DNA of 64,000 nucleotides from Adiantum capillus-veneris (taxonomy: Eukaryota > Streptophyta > Polypodiopsida > Polypodiales > Pteridaceae): the NCBI GenBank assembly GCA_014529385.2, contig CM043944.1, positions 65,494,248 through 65,558,247 on the forward strand, in the 5' to 3' direction. The stretch's first letter is position 1. Each line of letters begins with the position of its first letter. The notes below the pieces were generated by a model. It saw only the letters and a list, made by a program, of their open reading frames with translations. It made no database searches and had not been told where the DNA came from. The position numbers and the translations under genes are program-made. Of this stretch, positions 33,367 through 44,925 are shown in pieces.

Positions 33367-34166
33367 TGTCATTAAATCTAATATCTAACCAACCCAAATG
33401 ATTTTCTCATATTAAATTGATAATTTAATGTGGGATAATAAATGGGAACAAAGGTTATAATATAGACATGTGCTTACGGATCTATCTCAGCACGGGTCCA
33501 ATGGTAAAGGGGTCCAAATGAGAGATGGTTTGTGAAAGAGCAATGTTAACTAATGGAGCTTAAAAGCCCTTAGGGTTAGCTTCATTAAAGACCTCCAATG
33601 GTTAGTCCTTTGACCTTAGGCAAGCAAGGGATGAGCTTGAGGTGGAACCCGACCTAAGCTTGAGGTGCTTGTCATGCTTGATGACTAAGATGCTTGAGGT
33701 GCTTGTTGTGCTTGATAACTAAGGTTCCTGAGGTGCTTGTCATGCTTGATGACTAAGGTACTTGAGGTGCTTGGCATACTTAATGAGGAAGGTGCTTAAA
33801 AAGCTTCCCATGCATGGGGGGTAAGGTGCTTCTGTCAAAAAGAGGCCCTACAAACTTAATGAGTAAGGTGCTTGAGAAGCTTCCCATGCATGGGGGGGTA
33901 AGGTGCTTGAATCAAAAAGAGACCCTACAAAATTAATGAGGAAGGTTCTTGATAAGATTCCAATGCATCAAAGTCCCAAAGTTAGGGGAATCTTTGATTT
34001 AACCTTCCACTCACCCAAAGGGCACCCCTTTTCTCAAAGGGCACATGGGACACATGTCAAACTCTCCCTATGCTTAACCACATGGTGTGCTTGAATGCTA
34101 TTGGTTGGGCTAAAGAGGGATCCAATGAGCTTCTACTTCTATCCAACAAACATCTAGATATTTTCA

Positions 34167-34230
<64 letters not shown>

Positions 34231-35089
34231 GGTAAGGATGACACTTATCCAAAGACTAGCCATGTACTTGGAATGCATGCTACATTTGATTGGCTAGGGG
34301 GGAGAGGGGTCCAATGAGCTTGAAACATGTGTAAAAGCTACAACTCACCCCAAGAAAGAAAGGGGGGTGATAAGGGGATATACACCACACACAAACTCAT
34401 TTTGTGAATCATTCTCACTTGGTGAAAGTTGAGGAACTCCACCTCCTTCTCCAAGCTTGTGAGAAGTGAGAGCCTACACCAACACTCTTGGCTATAGAAT
34501 GAAAATCCAACCAAGAGCCATGCTTAAATGCTTAAGCTTCCCATCTTCTCCATCTTCATTACTATGCTATTATGTATGCTAATAAGAAGAGTGATGATAA
34601 GTGAGGGACTATTTCTTTCTCCTATGGAATGTTTTTTCTTCCTCTTCCCTATCCTCATTCCCCGCTAGCTCTCTCCACCTTTGAAGGTGTTCGATGGCTT
34701 GGAACTGAGACTTGGGATAGTTAATGCTTTCTACAAATTTTATGTTATGCTTGTCATGCATGAAGCTTTCCATCTTAATTGCATCACCTAGGTCACAAGG
34801 AACACAAATATTGTATTGTACCAAGTCTCTCTTGATGGGAGAAACTATAATACAAATGCCTATTGGAGGGGGACGGGCTCCGTATGAATCCGTTCCTCAA
34901 CTATTGTCATGTTCTCTAAACTCTCTCTCTTGGAAAATTATTGTTTATGCCAAGTTAACTAAGTACCATGTTTATGTTGCTACCATCAATCAAGTTCACC
35001 CGCTATGCTCACAAAGTAATCTAACAAAAGTGATTCACCTAATTTCCTAATTCCGCTAGTCTCAAAATTCATAGGTCATTCTCGTTACA
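33367..35089 (+). repeat. 5' LTR of the second gypsy element
   Basis: About 1.72 kb. It contains a minisatellite of about 35-bp units (GCTTGAGGTGCTTGTCATGC type) at 33650-33910 and a (CT)n tract at 34170-34228. It ends CGTTACA. The 3' LTR has the same layout with different minisatellite and (CT)n lengths. ORFs inside are shadows. Confidence 0.92.
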
Positions 35090-35090
35090 T

Positions 35091-35102
35091 TGGTATCAGA
35101 GC
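35091..35102 (+). promoter_or_regulatory. Primer-binding site (initiator-Met tRNA type)
   Basis: TGGTATCAGAGC one base after the LTR end, the standard plant PBS complementary to the 3' end of initiator-Met tRNA. Confidence 0.9.
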
Positions 35103-35502
35103 ATTTGGTTTCTCTTTTCTTGCTTAACAAGAGAGTTCCTTAAGTAGCCTATTAATGGTTGATTTTGTCAATAATATTAGGGTAAGTGGGATTGGGATCT
35201 ATTATCGATTTTGTTGAGCCCACTGTGTGGAATATGGTGCACACCTCAGGAGATTTGGTCTTAATAATGGAGTCTTTTTAGACTTGCCTACGGCTTTACC
35301 AGTATTGAGCCATAACAAGTCCAAAAGGAGCTATCCCTTGGCAGCTTTGCTATGTTAGACTCACTCCACTACTCTCTATAATTAACCAATTTGAGCCGTG
35401 GGTGTAGATACTTAAGTGCCTATTTTCAAAAGCTAAGAGGATTAGCAACTAAGGATTTGAATTTCCAAATCATACACTAAGTAACCAAATAAGTTTAATT
35501 AA

Positions 35503-35580
35503 CATGGCTAACAATAACCAAGAGAGTAGAATGAACATTGATAACTTAGATTTTTCACATGAAGGTGCTAATGAAGGTGC
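35503..35580 (+). pseudogene. gag N-terminus of the second gypsy element, cut by copia
   Basis: ATG at 35503 opens a plus frame with an Asn/Gln/Glu-rich start typical of gag N-termini. After about 25 codons it runs into the truncated copia 3' end near 35580. The gag continues on the far side of the copia at about 39460. Confidence 0.55.
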
Positions 35581-35958
35581 ATTTTGCATTGCAAACCTTT
35601 CTAGTACCTTCTTGATGTAATCCTCTTGAGATAGCTTTATTGTCTTCTTCATCTTGTCCCTTGATATTTTCATACCAAGTGTCCTCTTTGCAGTACCTAA
35701 ATCTTTCATTGAAAAAGATTTAGACAGCTCCTCTTTTAGGTCTTTGACGTCCTACATGTTAGCACTTGAAATCAACATGTCATCAATATACAACATAAGG
35801 ATGATGAATTTCCCATCTCCCAAATTCTTCGTGTAGACGCAGTGATCCGAGTTGCATCTTGTGAATCCATGATCCAACATCCATCGATCAAACTTCAAGT
35901 ACCATTGTCTTGATGCTTTTTTTAAACCATACAAGCTCTTCTTTAATTTGCAATCCAT
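35580..35958 (-). pseudogene. Copia reverse transcriptase, C-terminal part
   Basis: KLKKSLYGLKKASRQWY (copia RVT_2 motif), then LYIDDMLI with an intact YxDD (about 35776-35790), followed in another frame by MKDLGTAKRTLGMKI and YIKKVLERFAMQNA, where similarity ends at the truncation point. Frames are shifted near 35752 and 35710. Confidence 0.85.
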
Positions 35959-36086
35959 CTTCTCCTTACCTTTTACTTAAGCATGTAGATTTCCTCCTCT
36001 AAGTCATCGTGAGGAAATGCTGTATTTACATCCATTTGCTCGAGATTTAGATCATGATCAGCCACAAGGCTTAAGACAAGCCTAAT

Positions 36087-36911
36087 TTAGTTCATTTTTA
36101 CAACAGGAGAAAATATTTCATTGAAGTCCATACCTTTCTTTTGAGAAAACCCTTTTACCACAAGCCTAGACTTGTACCTTTTCTTCCCACCTTCCTTCAC
36201 CTTGTACACCCATTTGTTTTGAAGTGCCCGCTTACCTTTAGGCAACTCAATCAACTCCCATGTTTGGTTGCGATGTAGTGAGTCCATCTCCACTTGCATG
36301 CTCTTCGTCCATTCTTCTTTGGATTCATGTTGCATAGCTTCTTCGTATGATTGCGGCTCTCTAGAATCTGAGATCAAGAGATGGTTGAAGGAAGGAACAA
36401 ATCTTTCTGGAGGTCTACTTGCTCTTGTAGATCTTCGGGAAATAGGTTGAGGCTCCTCATTTGTTTGACGTTGTTGCACATTGTCACCGTTTGCAGTCCT
36501 TGAGTCTTCACAGTTCGCAAGCTCAATGTACTCATCACCTGTTTCTTTTGTTTGATTTCTTTCCAAGTAATCTTTGTACATATTTTGTTCGTTAAAAATT
36601 AAATCCCTACTCGTTAAGATTTTACCATCTTCAGGATTCCATAGGCGATACCCAAAGTCACCTTCTCCATAGCCATTGAAGAAACACTTTTTGGACTTTG
36701 CATCTAACTTTGATCTTAGGCTTCTATCTATGTGCATGAAAGCCTCACACCCAAACACTTTGAGAAATGCATAATTCACCGGTTTACCTGTCCATGCCTC
36801 TTCTGGAACTCCCCCATCCAATGCCGTTGAGGGTGAACGATTGATTAAGTACACATGCGTACTTATAGCTTCCGCCCAAAGCTCAAGCGGTAAGCCTGCA
36901 TGTAGCCGCAT
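36087..36911 (-). pseudogene. Copia integrase C-terminus and RT N-terminal part
   Basis: A 274-codon ORF. The first part (LPLELWAEAISTHVYLINRSP, VFGCEAFMHI) is the integrase C-terminal region of Ty1/copia. A variable acidic linker follows, then RASRPPERF and the RVT_2 start (QTWELIELPKGKRAL, NKWVYKVK, RLVVKGFSQ, FNEIFSPVVK). It ends in a stop before the LYGLKKA block; about 130 bp of broken frame (35959-36086) joins the two. Confidence 0.88.
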
Positions 36912-36950
36912 GCTTCATGCTCGCTCCATGATTTTCTTGTTCATCCTTTC

Positions 36951-37568
36951 TCAAATCCCATTTTGTTGAGGTGTCCTTGGGGTTGTCCTTTGCCTCCGAA
37001 TTCCATTGCTAGCACAAAAGCTTTCAAAAGATTCGCTGCAATATTCACCTCCATTGTCGGATCTGAGGCATTTAACCTTGGTACCTGTTTCATTCTCCAC
37101 AAAGGCTTTCCACCTTTGAAATATGGAAAATACATTGGACTTATTCTTCATGACATAAACCCATGTTTTTCTAGTCGCATCATCTATGAATGTTACATAG
37201 TATAATGAGACACCAAGTGATGGTGTACTTGCAGGACCCCAAACATCAGAATGAACCAACTCAAGTTTTGTATTTTTTCTTTCATTTCTTGATTTTTGAA
37301 ATTTTACCCTCTTTTGTTTACCATAAACACAATCTTCACAGAACTCTAAGTCCACTTCTTTCAAACCTGGTAGAAGCTTCTTTGTTTGAAGGATTTGCAT
37401 TCCTTTGGCACTCATATACCCAAGCCGGTAGTGCCACACCGCACTGTCAACTTCTATAGTTGTTGCACAAGCTGAAGGTACCGACTTTTTCTCCCTTGGC
37501 AACCACCAAAGATCCCTTTGAGATCTTCCACCGTTTGTTTCCGAATGCAATGTTGTGACCTTCATCAT
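36951..37568 (-). pseudogene. Copia integrase core
   Basis: A 205-codon ORF with the GAG_pre-integrase zinc region (VWHYRLGYMSAKGM; the second position is usually His, here Tyr in HYRLGY), CEDCVYGKQ, HSDVWGP (first catalytic Asp) and RSDNGGEY (second Asp). It stops just after TPQQNGI, where the catalytic Glu would follow, so the DDE triad is cut by a stop codon. Confidence 0.85.
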
Positions 37569-38667
37569 CCAATTGTCCTATAGAGATCAATTTTTTGCGA
37601 AGAGAAGGAACATGCCTAACATCTTTAAGCTTCCACTCATTTCCATTAGAAGTTTTAACAAAAACTGTACCTTTGCCAACAATCTCACAAGCTTCATCAT
37701 CTCCCAAGTATACATACCCAAAATTACCTTTGGTGTAATCTTGGAAATGTTGCTTGTGTGGTGTCGCATGGAATGAAGCCCCGAAATCTACTATCCAGGA
37801 ATTAGACACATTGTATAATGAGAGAATTAGATCATCTTGCTCTACTTTACCTGCCACATTGGCCTCCGATGTTGGCTTGTTGTCTTGTGACTCTTTCTCC
37901 TTCTTCTTCTTGGACCAGCAATTCTTCTTGACGTGGACCTTCTTGCCGCAGTTCCAACATTCAAGAATTGACTTTGTGCGTGACTTGCTCCGCCTTGAGC
38001 GATCACGACCCTTTTGGTTTTTGAACCTCTCCTTAGGCCTTCCTCTTGTTTCTACTGACAGTGCAGCACTTGATGATTCTCCTGTGCTTCTCCTTCGTAT
38101 TTCCTCGCTTAGGAGAACACCCACAACATCATCAAACTTAAGAGTATTTGTGCCAGAAATAGAATTACTTACAGCCATCACAAGGCTGTCCCAACTATCC
38201 GGTAGAGATGATAGTATAAGGAGAGCTCGTACTTCGTCATCGAAATTGATTTTCACCAATCGAATTTGACTTATGTTTGTGTTAAAGTCATTTAGGTGTT
38301 CTGCAACTGAACCATTCTCTTCCATCTTTAGATTGAACAAGAGCTTCATAAGAAATACCTTATTGGATGTCGATGGTTTCTCGTAGAAGTCGTCAAGTGA
38401 CTTCATCAAGTCCTCTGTGGTCTTCATCTCCAAAACATTGAAGGCCACCGTTGACGCTAAGCTTAACCGGATTGTTCACAGTGCTTTTTGATCAAGGACA
38501 ATCCATGCTTCATATGCCATCGTTGCGGGCTTCTTTGCAAGACCGCCTAGTGGAAAATAGAGGTCCTTCTGGTAGAGATAGTCTTCAATCTGCATCTTCC
38601 AATGTTGGTAGTTTTTTCCGTTGAACTTCTCAATCTTGAGCTTCCCTTCCTCTTTCATAACTCCCAC
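37447..38667 (-). pseudogene. Copia gag and protease
   Basis: The start (38667) reads a 63-codon ORF with FNGKNYQHWKMQIEDYL, the gag_pre motif. After a stop the 333-codon ORF has the UBN2 gag capsid region, a CCHC zinc knuckle (CWNCGKKVHVKKNC, with Val replacing the usual Gly before His) and the protease motif WIVDFGASFHATP. The catalytic Asp is present, but the usual Ser after it is Phe. These changes suggest an inactive polyprotein. Confidence 0.88.
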
Positions 38668-38717
38668 TCAATTCAAGGAATCCTTTCCTTGAGATAATTT
38701 AGCTACGAGCAAACCTT

Positions 38718-38729
38718 GCTCTGATACCA
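38718..38729 (-). promoter_or_regulatory. Copia primer-binding site
   Basis: On the minus strand TGGTATCAGAGC, two bases after the 5' LTR, complementary to initiator-Met tRNA. Confidence 0.9.
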
Positions 38730-38731
38730 GT

Positions 38732-39452
38732 TGTTAGGAAATAAGACATAGCTAAATAGATAATTGAGTAGATTACTTAATGGAGAGAGACAGATTTACA
38801 TACATGAGATTATAGAGTAGAGAGAGAGAGAGAGTACACACGATATACGTGGTTCACCCAATGTGGGCTATGTCCACAGGAAAGCAGCCACTCAATGGCT
38901 TAAGTACTTCAAAACAAGAAGTAGTTTACAAAGGGATTATACCCTTAATGGATCTCCCGCCTTGCTTCACTCTCACCACCTCACACTCACCTTGTTGCAT
39001 CAACTTCACAATATATATGTAATGTGTGTAGAAATGGCCTCCTTTTATAGGCCAAAAGGGCTGCCCTCTCTCATGAGAGGCAGCCATGTGTAGCCGCCCT
39101 TGTGTAGATAAGTCCAAATCGGACCCTCCAATCCGCCCATGTGTGGCCACCCTTGAGAAGACAAGTGCGCTTTTGAATTCGGCCACCGGCCACCGGCCAT
39201 TGACTTTCGACCACCGACCACCGGCCATCGGCAAAGCGACGGTTGTTTTCCGACCGCCTTCCGGCCGCCGTTCGGCCATAATATTCCGGCAAAAAGGAAT
39301 ATTCTCGCGAGGGAAAAAAAAAACTCTCAGGGGGCTTCCGCCCCCGATGCCCCTAAAGTTGCCCCTGATTTTTGGCCTCGTGAAAATTTTGGTTTCCAGC
39401 GAGTGATTTTCCTTCACACACGATGGATTCTCCTCATAATGGGGGCCTTACA
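38732..39452 (-). repeat. Copia 5' LTR
   Basis: Begins (minus) TGTAAGGCCCCC and ends TTTCCTAACA, about 721 bp. It includes a purine run (GAGAGAGAG, about 38820) and a GC-rich segment of CCGGCCA-type repeats near 39180-39280. Boundaries rest on TG..CA ends and the adjacent PBS; there is no second LTR copy to confirm them. Confidence 0.75.
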
Positions 39453-39459
39453 AATGTGC

Positions 39460-40836
39460 GCTTTTACCACAGAAAATTAGAAGGGTAAATCAGGCTCCAT
39501 ACTTAACACCTTCTTCTTGACCTTCCTCCTCTACCGATGAAAGCAATGGCTATTCTCCTAGAGAATACAAGAGGGGAGGACATTGCAAATCTTACCCTGC
39601 ATGGCGAAGGTCACAAAAACTAAAGAAGTTCAAAGAGGGAGGAAAGAGTACCTCTTTTCTCATCTATGATGGCACCTTTGCTGCTGTGCTACCGACAAAG
39701 TATTGGACTTCATCCAACAATTTGATGTTGCCTTTGGAGACGAGGGCTTCATAGAGTCCTCCAAGCTACGCCATGTAGCTATGCACTTCCAAAAATCGGC
39801 TCGTCAATGGTGGGCTAGCCTTCGTGGCAACGGTGAAGCCCCAAAGACATGGAAAACTCTACAAGTTTCCATTATGAAGCAATTCCTTGCAAGCGATGCA
39901 AAGGACAAAGTGCTCACCGAATGGCGGAGTTTGAGGCTTCTGTCTCATGAGTCTATCCACAAATATGTGAAATTTTGGGATTTACATCTCAAGGCTACTG
40001 TCTTTCAAAAGATAGACTTTGTTGAGCAAAAGCAACAATTCTGTGCGGGACTACCTGAAGAGATGGCCGAGTATGTCAACTCTCAACGGCTTGGTTCTAT
40101 GAGCGAAGTAATCCACCATACCATGGTTGCTTCACACATAAATTTCCAACAAGGGGTTAGACAAAATGTCAAGCCCATGGAAAATAAAGACAAAAGTGAT
40201 GCAAAGGAAAAATTTAATGCGCAAACTTCTACCCAAGGCCATTCCAACAACAGCAACAACAATCAATCCAAGGAGAAAAGAGTTTACAAAGGTAAAAATA
40301 AACTCTCTTTTGAAGAGCTTGAAACTTTTTGCAAGGATCGCAAATGTTTTAAGTGTGGGGAGCAAGGACATGGTTATCGTTCTTGTCCCAAAAGAAATGC
40401 TCTTAATGAGACTCCTAGAGCTTCCACTATCGAAGCTCCAAAAGAGGATGCTCATTGCAAAGGATCACCTCTCTCCTATGCTTGGGGAAAGGTAAGGGAG
40501 CATGATCCCTTCATCTTGTTTGACCCTGGTTCTACTCACAACTTCATATCAATGGAGTTGGCCACCAAGTTGGGCATTCAAGCCTTTGAGATGGGAGATG
40601 ATGTAACTTCCGATGCCACTTTCAAGGGACAGCAAGCCTCCATTACTCCTTTGATTGGGAAGTTGAGGCTTCATGTCCAAATCTATGTTGATAAAAAAGA
40701 CTTCTTTATCTCTCCTATCCAACATGAGGATGCTATCCTAGGGGTACCATGGTTCAACCGCATGGATGCCAAGATGAAGTTCCTTGAAAGAAGAATCTAC
40801 TTCACCAAACAGGGAAAAGAATATGTATATAGATGA
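39460..40836 (+). pseudogene. gag and protease of the second gypsy element
   Basis: Coding traces resume right of the copia, frameshifted until about 39700. The 377-codon ORF then has the capsid (DFIQQFDVAFGDEGF, FQKSARQWWASLRGNG, a helical bundle), an Asn/Gln-rich linker, the zinc knuckle CFKCGEQGHGYRSC (CX2CX4HX4C) and a retropepsin-like domain with FILFDPGSTHNFI and VPWFNRMDAKMKF. The active-site region DPGST has Pro at the position usually Ser/Thr, as is seen in several plant gypsy proteases. No stop within this ORF. Confidence 0.85.
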
Positions 40837-41157
40837 TAATGAGTCTGGTCGTACTATACCACTTGTAAATCCTCTTGCCCTTGATAAATCAATGAAGATA
40901 TAATTTTTAGTGTACATGATTTTTGTCAAAGAGTCCCTAAAAGGTCCTAATGTTTCATCAAAGGTGAATGGTAGGAATCAAGAAGAGTTAGACTTATCTA
41001 ACTTTATAAAGGATTTCAAAATGTGTTCATCGATGATATCACTATGGACTTACCTCCAAAATGAGGGGATGATGACCATCAAATCGAGATCCTATCAGGA
41101 AGCTCACTGCCTAACAAACCTCCTTATCATGTTTCCCAAGCTCAACAAGAGGAGATC

Positions 41158-41740
41158 ATGATGCAAGTACAAGAATTGGTAGACAAAGGGATGGTGAGGC
41201 CTAGCTCCTCTCCCTTTTGTTCTACAGTCCTTTTAGTGCAAAAGAAAGATGGTACATACCGCATGTGTGTGGACTATCGCGCACTAAACCATATCACTAT
41301 CAAAAACAGATTTCCCGTACCTTGGGTAGAAGATCTGTTTGATAAGCTACAAGGATCTACCTATTTCAGTAGGATTGACCTTAAAAGTGGCTACCATCAA
41401 ATTAGGATAGTGAATGAAGATATCCTAAAGACCGCGTTTCATACAACATTTGGCCTTTATAACTATCTAGTCAAGCCTTTTGGCTTGACTAATGCACTAG
41501 CTACATTCATTGATTAATGAAGAAAATTTTTAGACTCTACTGCAAATTCACTGGAGTGTTCTTCATTGATATCATCATCTACTCCAATTCCTTGGAGGAA
41601 CACAAGCAACATCTCCAAGTGATTTTTCAAGCATTAAGGGAGAATAAGCTTTTTCTCAATCAAAAGAAAAGCAAATTTTTTCTTCAAGAGATTCAATACT
41701 TAGGTCATATTATCTCTTAAGATGGTATCCGTATGGATCC
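41158..41740 (+). pseudogene. Reverse transcriptase of the second gypsy element
   Basis: The 119-codon ORF has MVRPSSSPFCSTVLLVQKKDGTYRMC, ALNHITIKNRFPVP and YFSRIDLKSGYHQI with the first catalytic Asp. A stop at about 41515 interrupts it. The next ORF has FFIDIIIYS at the position of the (Y/F)xDD box. One codon is missing there, so only one of the two catalytic Asp remains (about 41563-41576). LGHIIS follows. Stops and this in-frame loss make it inactive. Confidence 0.85.
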
Positions 41741-41799
41741 ATCAAAGTTGGAGATAATAAAAGCATGGCCTAATCCAAGGAATCTACATGAGCTAAGCA

Positions 41800-42514
41800 T
41801 GACTTAACAAAGAAGAACGTTAAGTATTCATGGACTGTTAAGGAAAAAAGTGTTTTTGACAAGCTCAAAGAGAAGCTTACCTCCCAACCAGTCCTTATGC
41901 TTCCGGATCTCTCAAAGCCCTTTGAGGTCCAATGTGATGCTTGTGGTGATTGCCTTGGAGCATTCTTGCTTCGAGAAGGGCATGCCATAGCATATGAGAG
42001 CCGAAGGCTCAACACGGATGAACGGGTCTTAGGCATTTATGAGAAAGAGCTGTTAGCTGTTCTACATGCCCTAGACACATGGAAGCACTATCTATTGGGG
42101 ACTCCATTCATTTTACGAACATACCATCAAAGTCTCAAGTACTTCATGATGCAAACAAAGCTTTCTGACAAACAAATAAGGTTTCTTTTGCAATTTAATT
42201 TCCACATTGCTCACATTGTTGGTAAGCACAATCCAGTGGCTAATGCACTTTCACGACGACCAAAAGTTAATGTTGTGTCAATAGAAACTCACAATGATCT
42301 ATCTTCTTTGATAGATGTGTATGCTCCTGACCCTTACTTTAAAGACATACTATCAGCCCTGCTTTGGGGAAGAAAGTGGAACCATTCACCTTGCAGGATG
42401 GTCATGGCAATAGGCTATGTGTTACCCACTCCCTTCATGGGAAAGTCATGTATGAATCCCATGCTCCTCCCTATACAGGACATAGAGGCATTCAACCTAC
42501 TCTTCGAGGAGTAG
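41800..42514 (+). pseudogene. RNase H and start of integrase of the second gypsy element
   Basis: The 205-codon ORF begins in the RNase H region: FEVQCDACGDCLGAFL (catalytic Asp; Cys replaces the usual Ser), EKELLAVLHAL (Glu), LRTYHQSLKYF (the usual Asp-His is Tyr-His) and GKHNPVANALSRR (the final Asp is Asn). The trace then enters the integrase zinc finger in a shifted frame (GHRGIQPT...YWPTMKVDI...VPKCVIC at about 42470-42585). Several catalytic positions are replaced. Confidence 0.8.
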
Positions 42515-42585
42515 AGACGTACTTTTATTGGCCTACCATGAAAGTGGATATACAAGAGTATGTTCCAAAATGTGTGATATGCTAA

Positions 42586-43500
42586 AAGACCAAGTATGAT
42601 AGAGGGAAGCAACCTAGATTACTCCAGCCATTGCCGATCCCTAATTCACCATGGGAAAGTATATCCATGTATTTTATCTTCGGATTACCAAGTATATCCA
42701 TGGGAATATGGGAATATGGACAATAGTCGACAGGTTTAGCAAGCAAGCACACTTTATTCCTATCAAGAAGACTATTAAGGCACATCAAATGGCAACTCTC
42801 TTCATATCCCAGATTTTCAAACACCATGGATTGCCAACATCCATCGTGTCAGATAGAGATCCTAGAATGATTAGTAATTTTTGGAAATGTCTCTTCAAAA
42901 ATCTAGGTACAAGATTGAATTTCTCTTTGGTCTATCACCCACAAATGGATGGCCAAAGTGAGATAGCCAATCTTACGATTCTTGATCTCTAAAGACCTAT
43001 GTTACAGAAGTAGATCAACGCTCACAATGGGAAAAGTACTTACCTCTTGTAGAGTATGTGTATAATAATACTATCCATACTTCTACGAGAAAAGCACCTT
43101 TTGAAATCATAGAGGGAAGACCTAAAAGTCCCTTGCTACTACATGGAAAGATCTTTGTTGCCGATGAGTATAGCCGTGACTTGCAAGCATCTTTTCAAAA
43201 GATTAAGGAGTCTATATCCATCTCCCAACTAAGGCAACAAGTTGTTGCTAACAAGAACAGAAGTGCCTTAATGTTCAAAGAAAATGATTGGGTCTTACTT
43301 AAGTTTCCTAAGGCTCGATTGAGGCAAACGACGGGCAAAAATCCTATGGGCCATCAAAAGTATTATGCTAAACTAGCAAAAAGATACTATGGTCCTTTTT
43401 GAATTTTGAAGCCAATCAATGAGGTGGCTTATCAACTCAAGTTTTCATGTGATCCTACTTAAGGCCTACGAAGGAGAGCCTCCAAAATGCACCAATTATT
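42586..43500 (+). pseudogene. Integrase of the second gypsy element
   Basis: PWESISMYFIFGLP sits at the first catalytic position, where Asp is expected but Tyr is found. TIVDRFSKQAHFIP, SDRDPRM (second Asp) and MDGQSEIAN (Glu) follow. The ORF at 43058-43402 has the C-terminal ST-x-KAPFEI, ENDWVLLKF and a basic region. Further traces reach about 43560 through stops. About 460 bp of noncoding DNA (43570-44027) precede the 3' LTR. Confidence 0.8.
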
Positions 43501-44010
43501 GCAGACCCTCCCAAAATCGAAGACCAAGAAGAGGTGCTACAACCCTAAGCTATCCTTCGGCATGAAGACAAGGTACTATTTTATCCTTTTGAATATGCTA
43601 GATGGATGCAAGGAATCCAGCTTAAGGATAGTATGAACCTTGTCAACGCTTACAATGGTACAATAGAGTAAGCAATGTACTTGTTTCTTTTAAATGATCA
43701 ATATTTTTGTCTTATAAGACTAATTCTCTCTTTATTGTGCACAAATCTGAGTAGTATGCATACTAAGAATCATGTTTGGGATGTCCACGTCTCTCAAACA
43801 CCATGCAGGATTTGTCACTCTACTTGGGAGGATGAAATGGACTAAAGAGCAGAAATGCTTGCGGTAGCTATGTCTCCCAACCATCAAATGGATTAGTCAT
43901 CAATCTTGGAATGATGTCATAGGGTAAAAATGGATCCTCTACCCACTAAGACAAATTGACTAATAACTATGGATTTATTTCTTTTACCTCATAGTCGAGG
44001 ACGACTATGA

Positions 44011-44027
44011 TTTCAAGAGAGAGGTAA
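44011..44027 (+). promoter_or_regulatory. Polypurine tract of the second gypsy element
   Basis: TTTCAAGAGAGAGGTAA directly precedes the TGTTATTAAATC start of the 3' LTR. Confidence 0.65.
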
Positions 44028-44868
44028 TGTTATTAAATCTAATATCTAACCAATCCAAATGATTTTCTCATATTAAACTGATAATTTAATGTGGGATAAT
44101 AAACGGGAATAAAGGTTAGAAAATAGACATGTGCTTACATATCTATCTCAACACGGGGCCAATGGTAAAGGGGTCCAAATGAGAGATGTTCTGTCAAAGA
44201 GCAAGGTTAACTAATGGAGCTTAAAAGAACATAGGGTTAGCTTCATTAAAGACCTGCAATGGTTAGTCCTTTGACCATAGGTATGCTAGGGCTGAACTTG
44301 ATGTGTGAACCCGCCCTAAGCTTGAGGTGCTTGTCGTGCTTGATGACTGAGGTACGCGCTTGATGACTAAGGTGCTTGAGGTTCTTGTCGTGCTTGATGA
44401 CTAAGGTGCGTGCTTGATGACTAAGCTGCTTGAGTTAATTGTCATGCTTGATGACTAAGGTACTTGAGGTTCTTGTCATACTTAATGAGGAAGGTGCTTG
44501 AGAAGCTTCCCATGCCTGGGGGGTAAGGTGCATGAGTCAAAAAGAGACCCTATAAATTTAATGAGGAAGGCGCTTGAGAAGCTTCCCATGCATGGGAGGG
44601 TAAGGTGCTTGAGTCAAAAAGAGACCCTACAAACTTAATGAGGAAGGTGCTTGAGACGCTTCCTATGCATGAAAGTCCCAAAGTTAGGGAAATCTTTGAC
44701 TTAACCTTCCACTCACCCAAAGGTCACCCCTTATCTCAAAGGGCACGTGTGACACATGTTAGACTCTCCCTATGCTCAACCACATGGTGTGCTTCAATGC
44801 TATTGGTTGGGCTAAAGAGGGCTCCAATGAACTTCTACTTCCATCCAAAAAACATCTAGATATTTTCA

Positions 44869-44925
<57 letters not shown>

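Larger units (their letters stand above)
35580..39452 (-). mobile_element. Ty1/copia retrotransposon, 3'-truncated, nested in gypsy gag
   Basis: On the minus strand: 5' LTR 39452-38732 (about 721 bp, starts TGTAAGGCCCCC, ends CCTAACA), primer site TGGTATCAGAGC at 38729-38718, then gag, protease, integrase and reverse transcriptase. Coding sequence stops abruptly near 35580 within the end of the RT domain. RNase H and the 3' LTR are missing, so the insertion was followed by deletion, or the copy arrived incomplete. Multiple stops are present. The orientation is opposite to the host gypsy. Confidence 0.88.

Noticed and set aside
41517-41720. Functional RT active site in the second gypsy element
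   Set aside because: The box reads FIDI with one catalytic Asp missing, and stops surround it.
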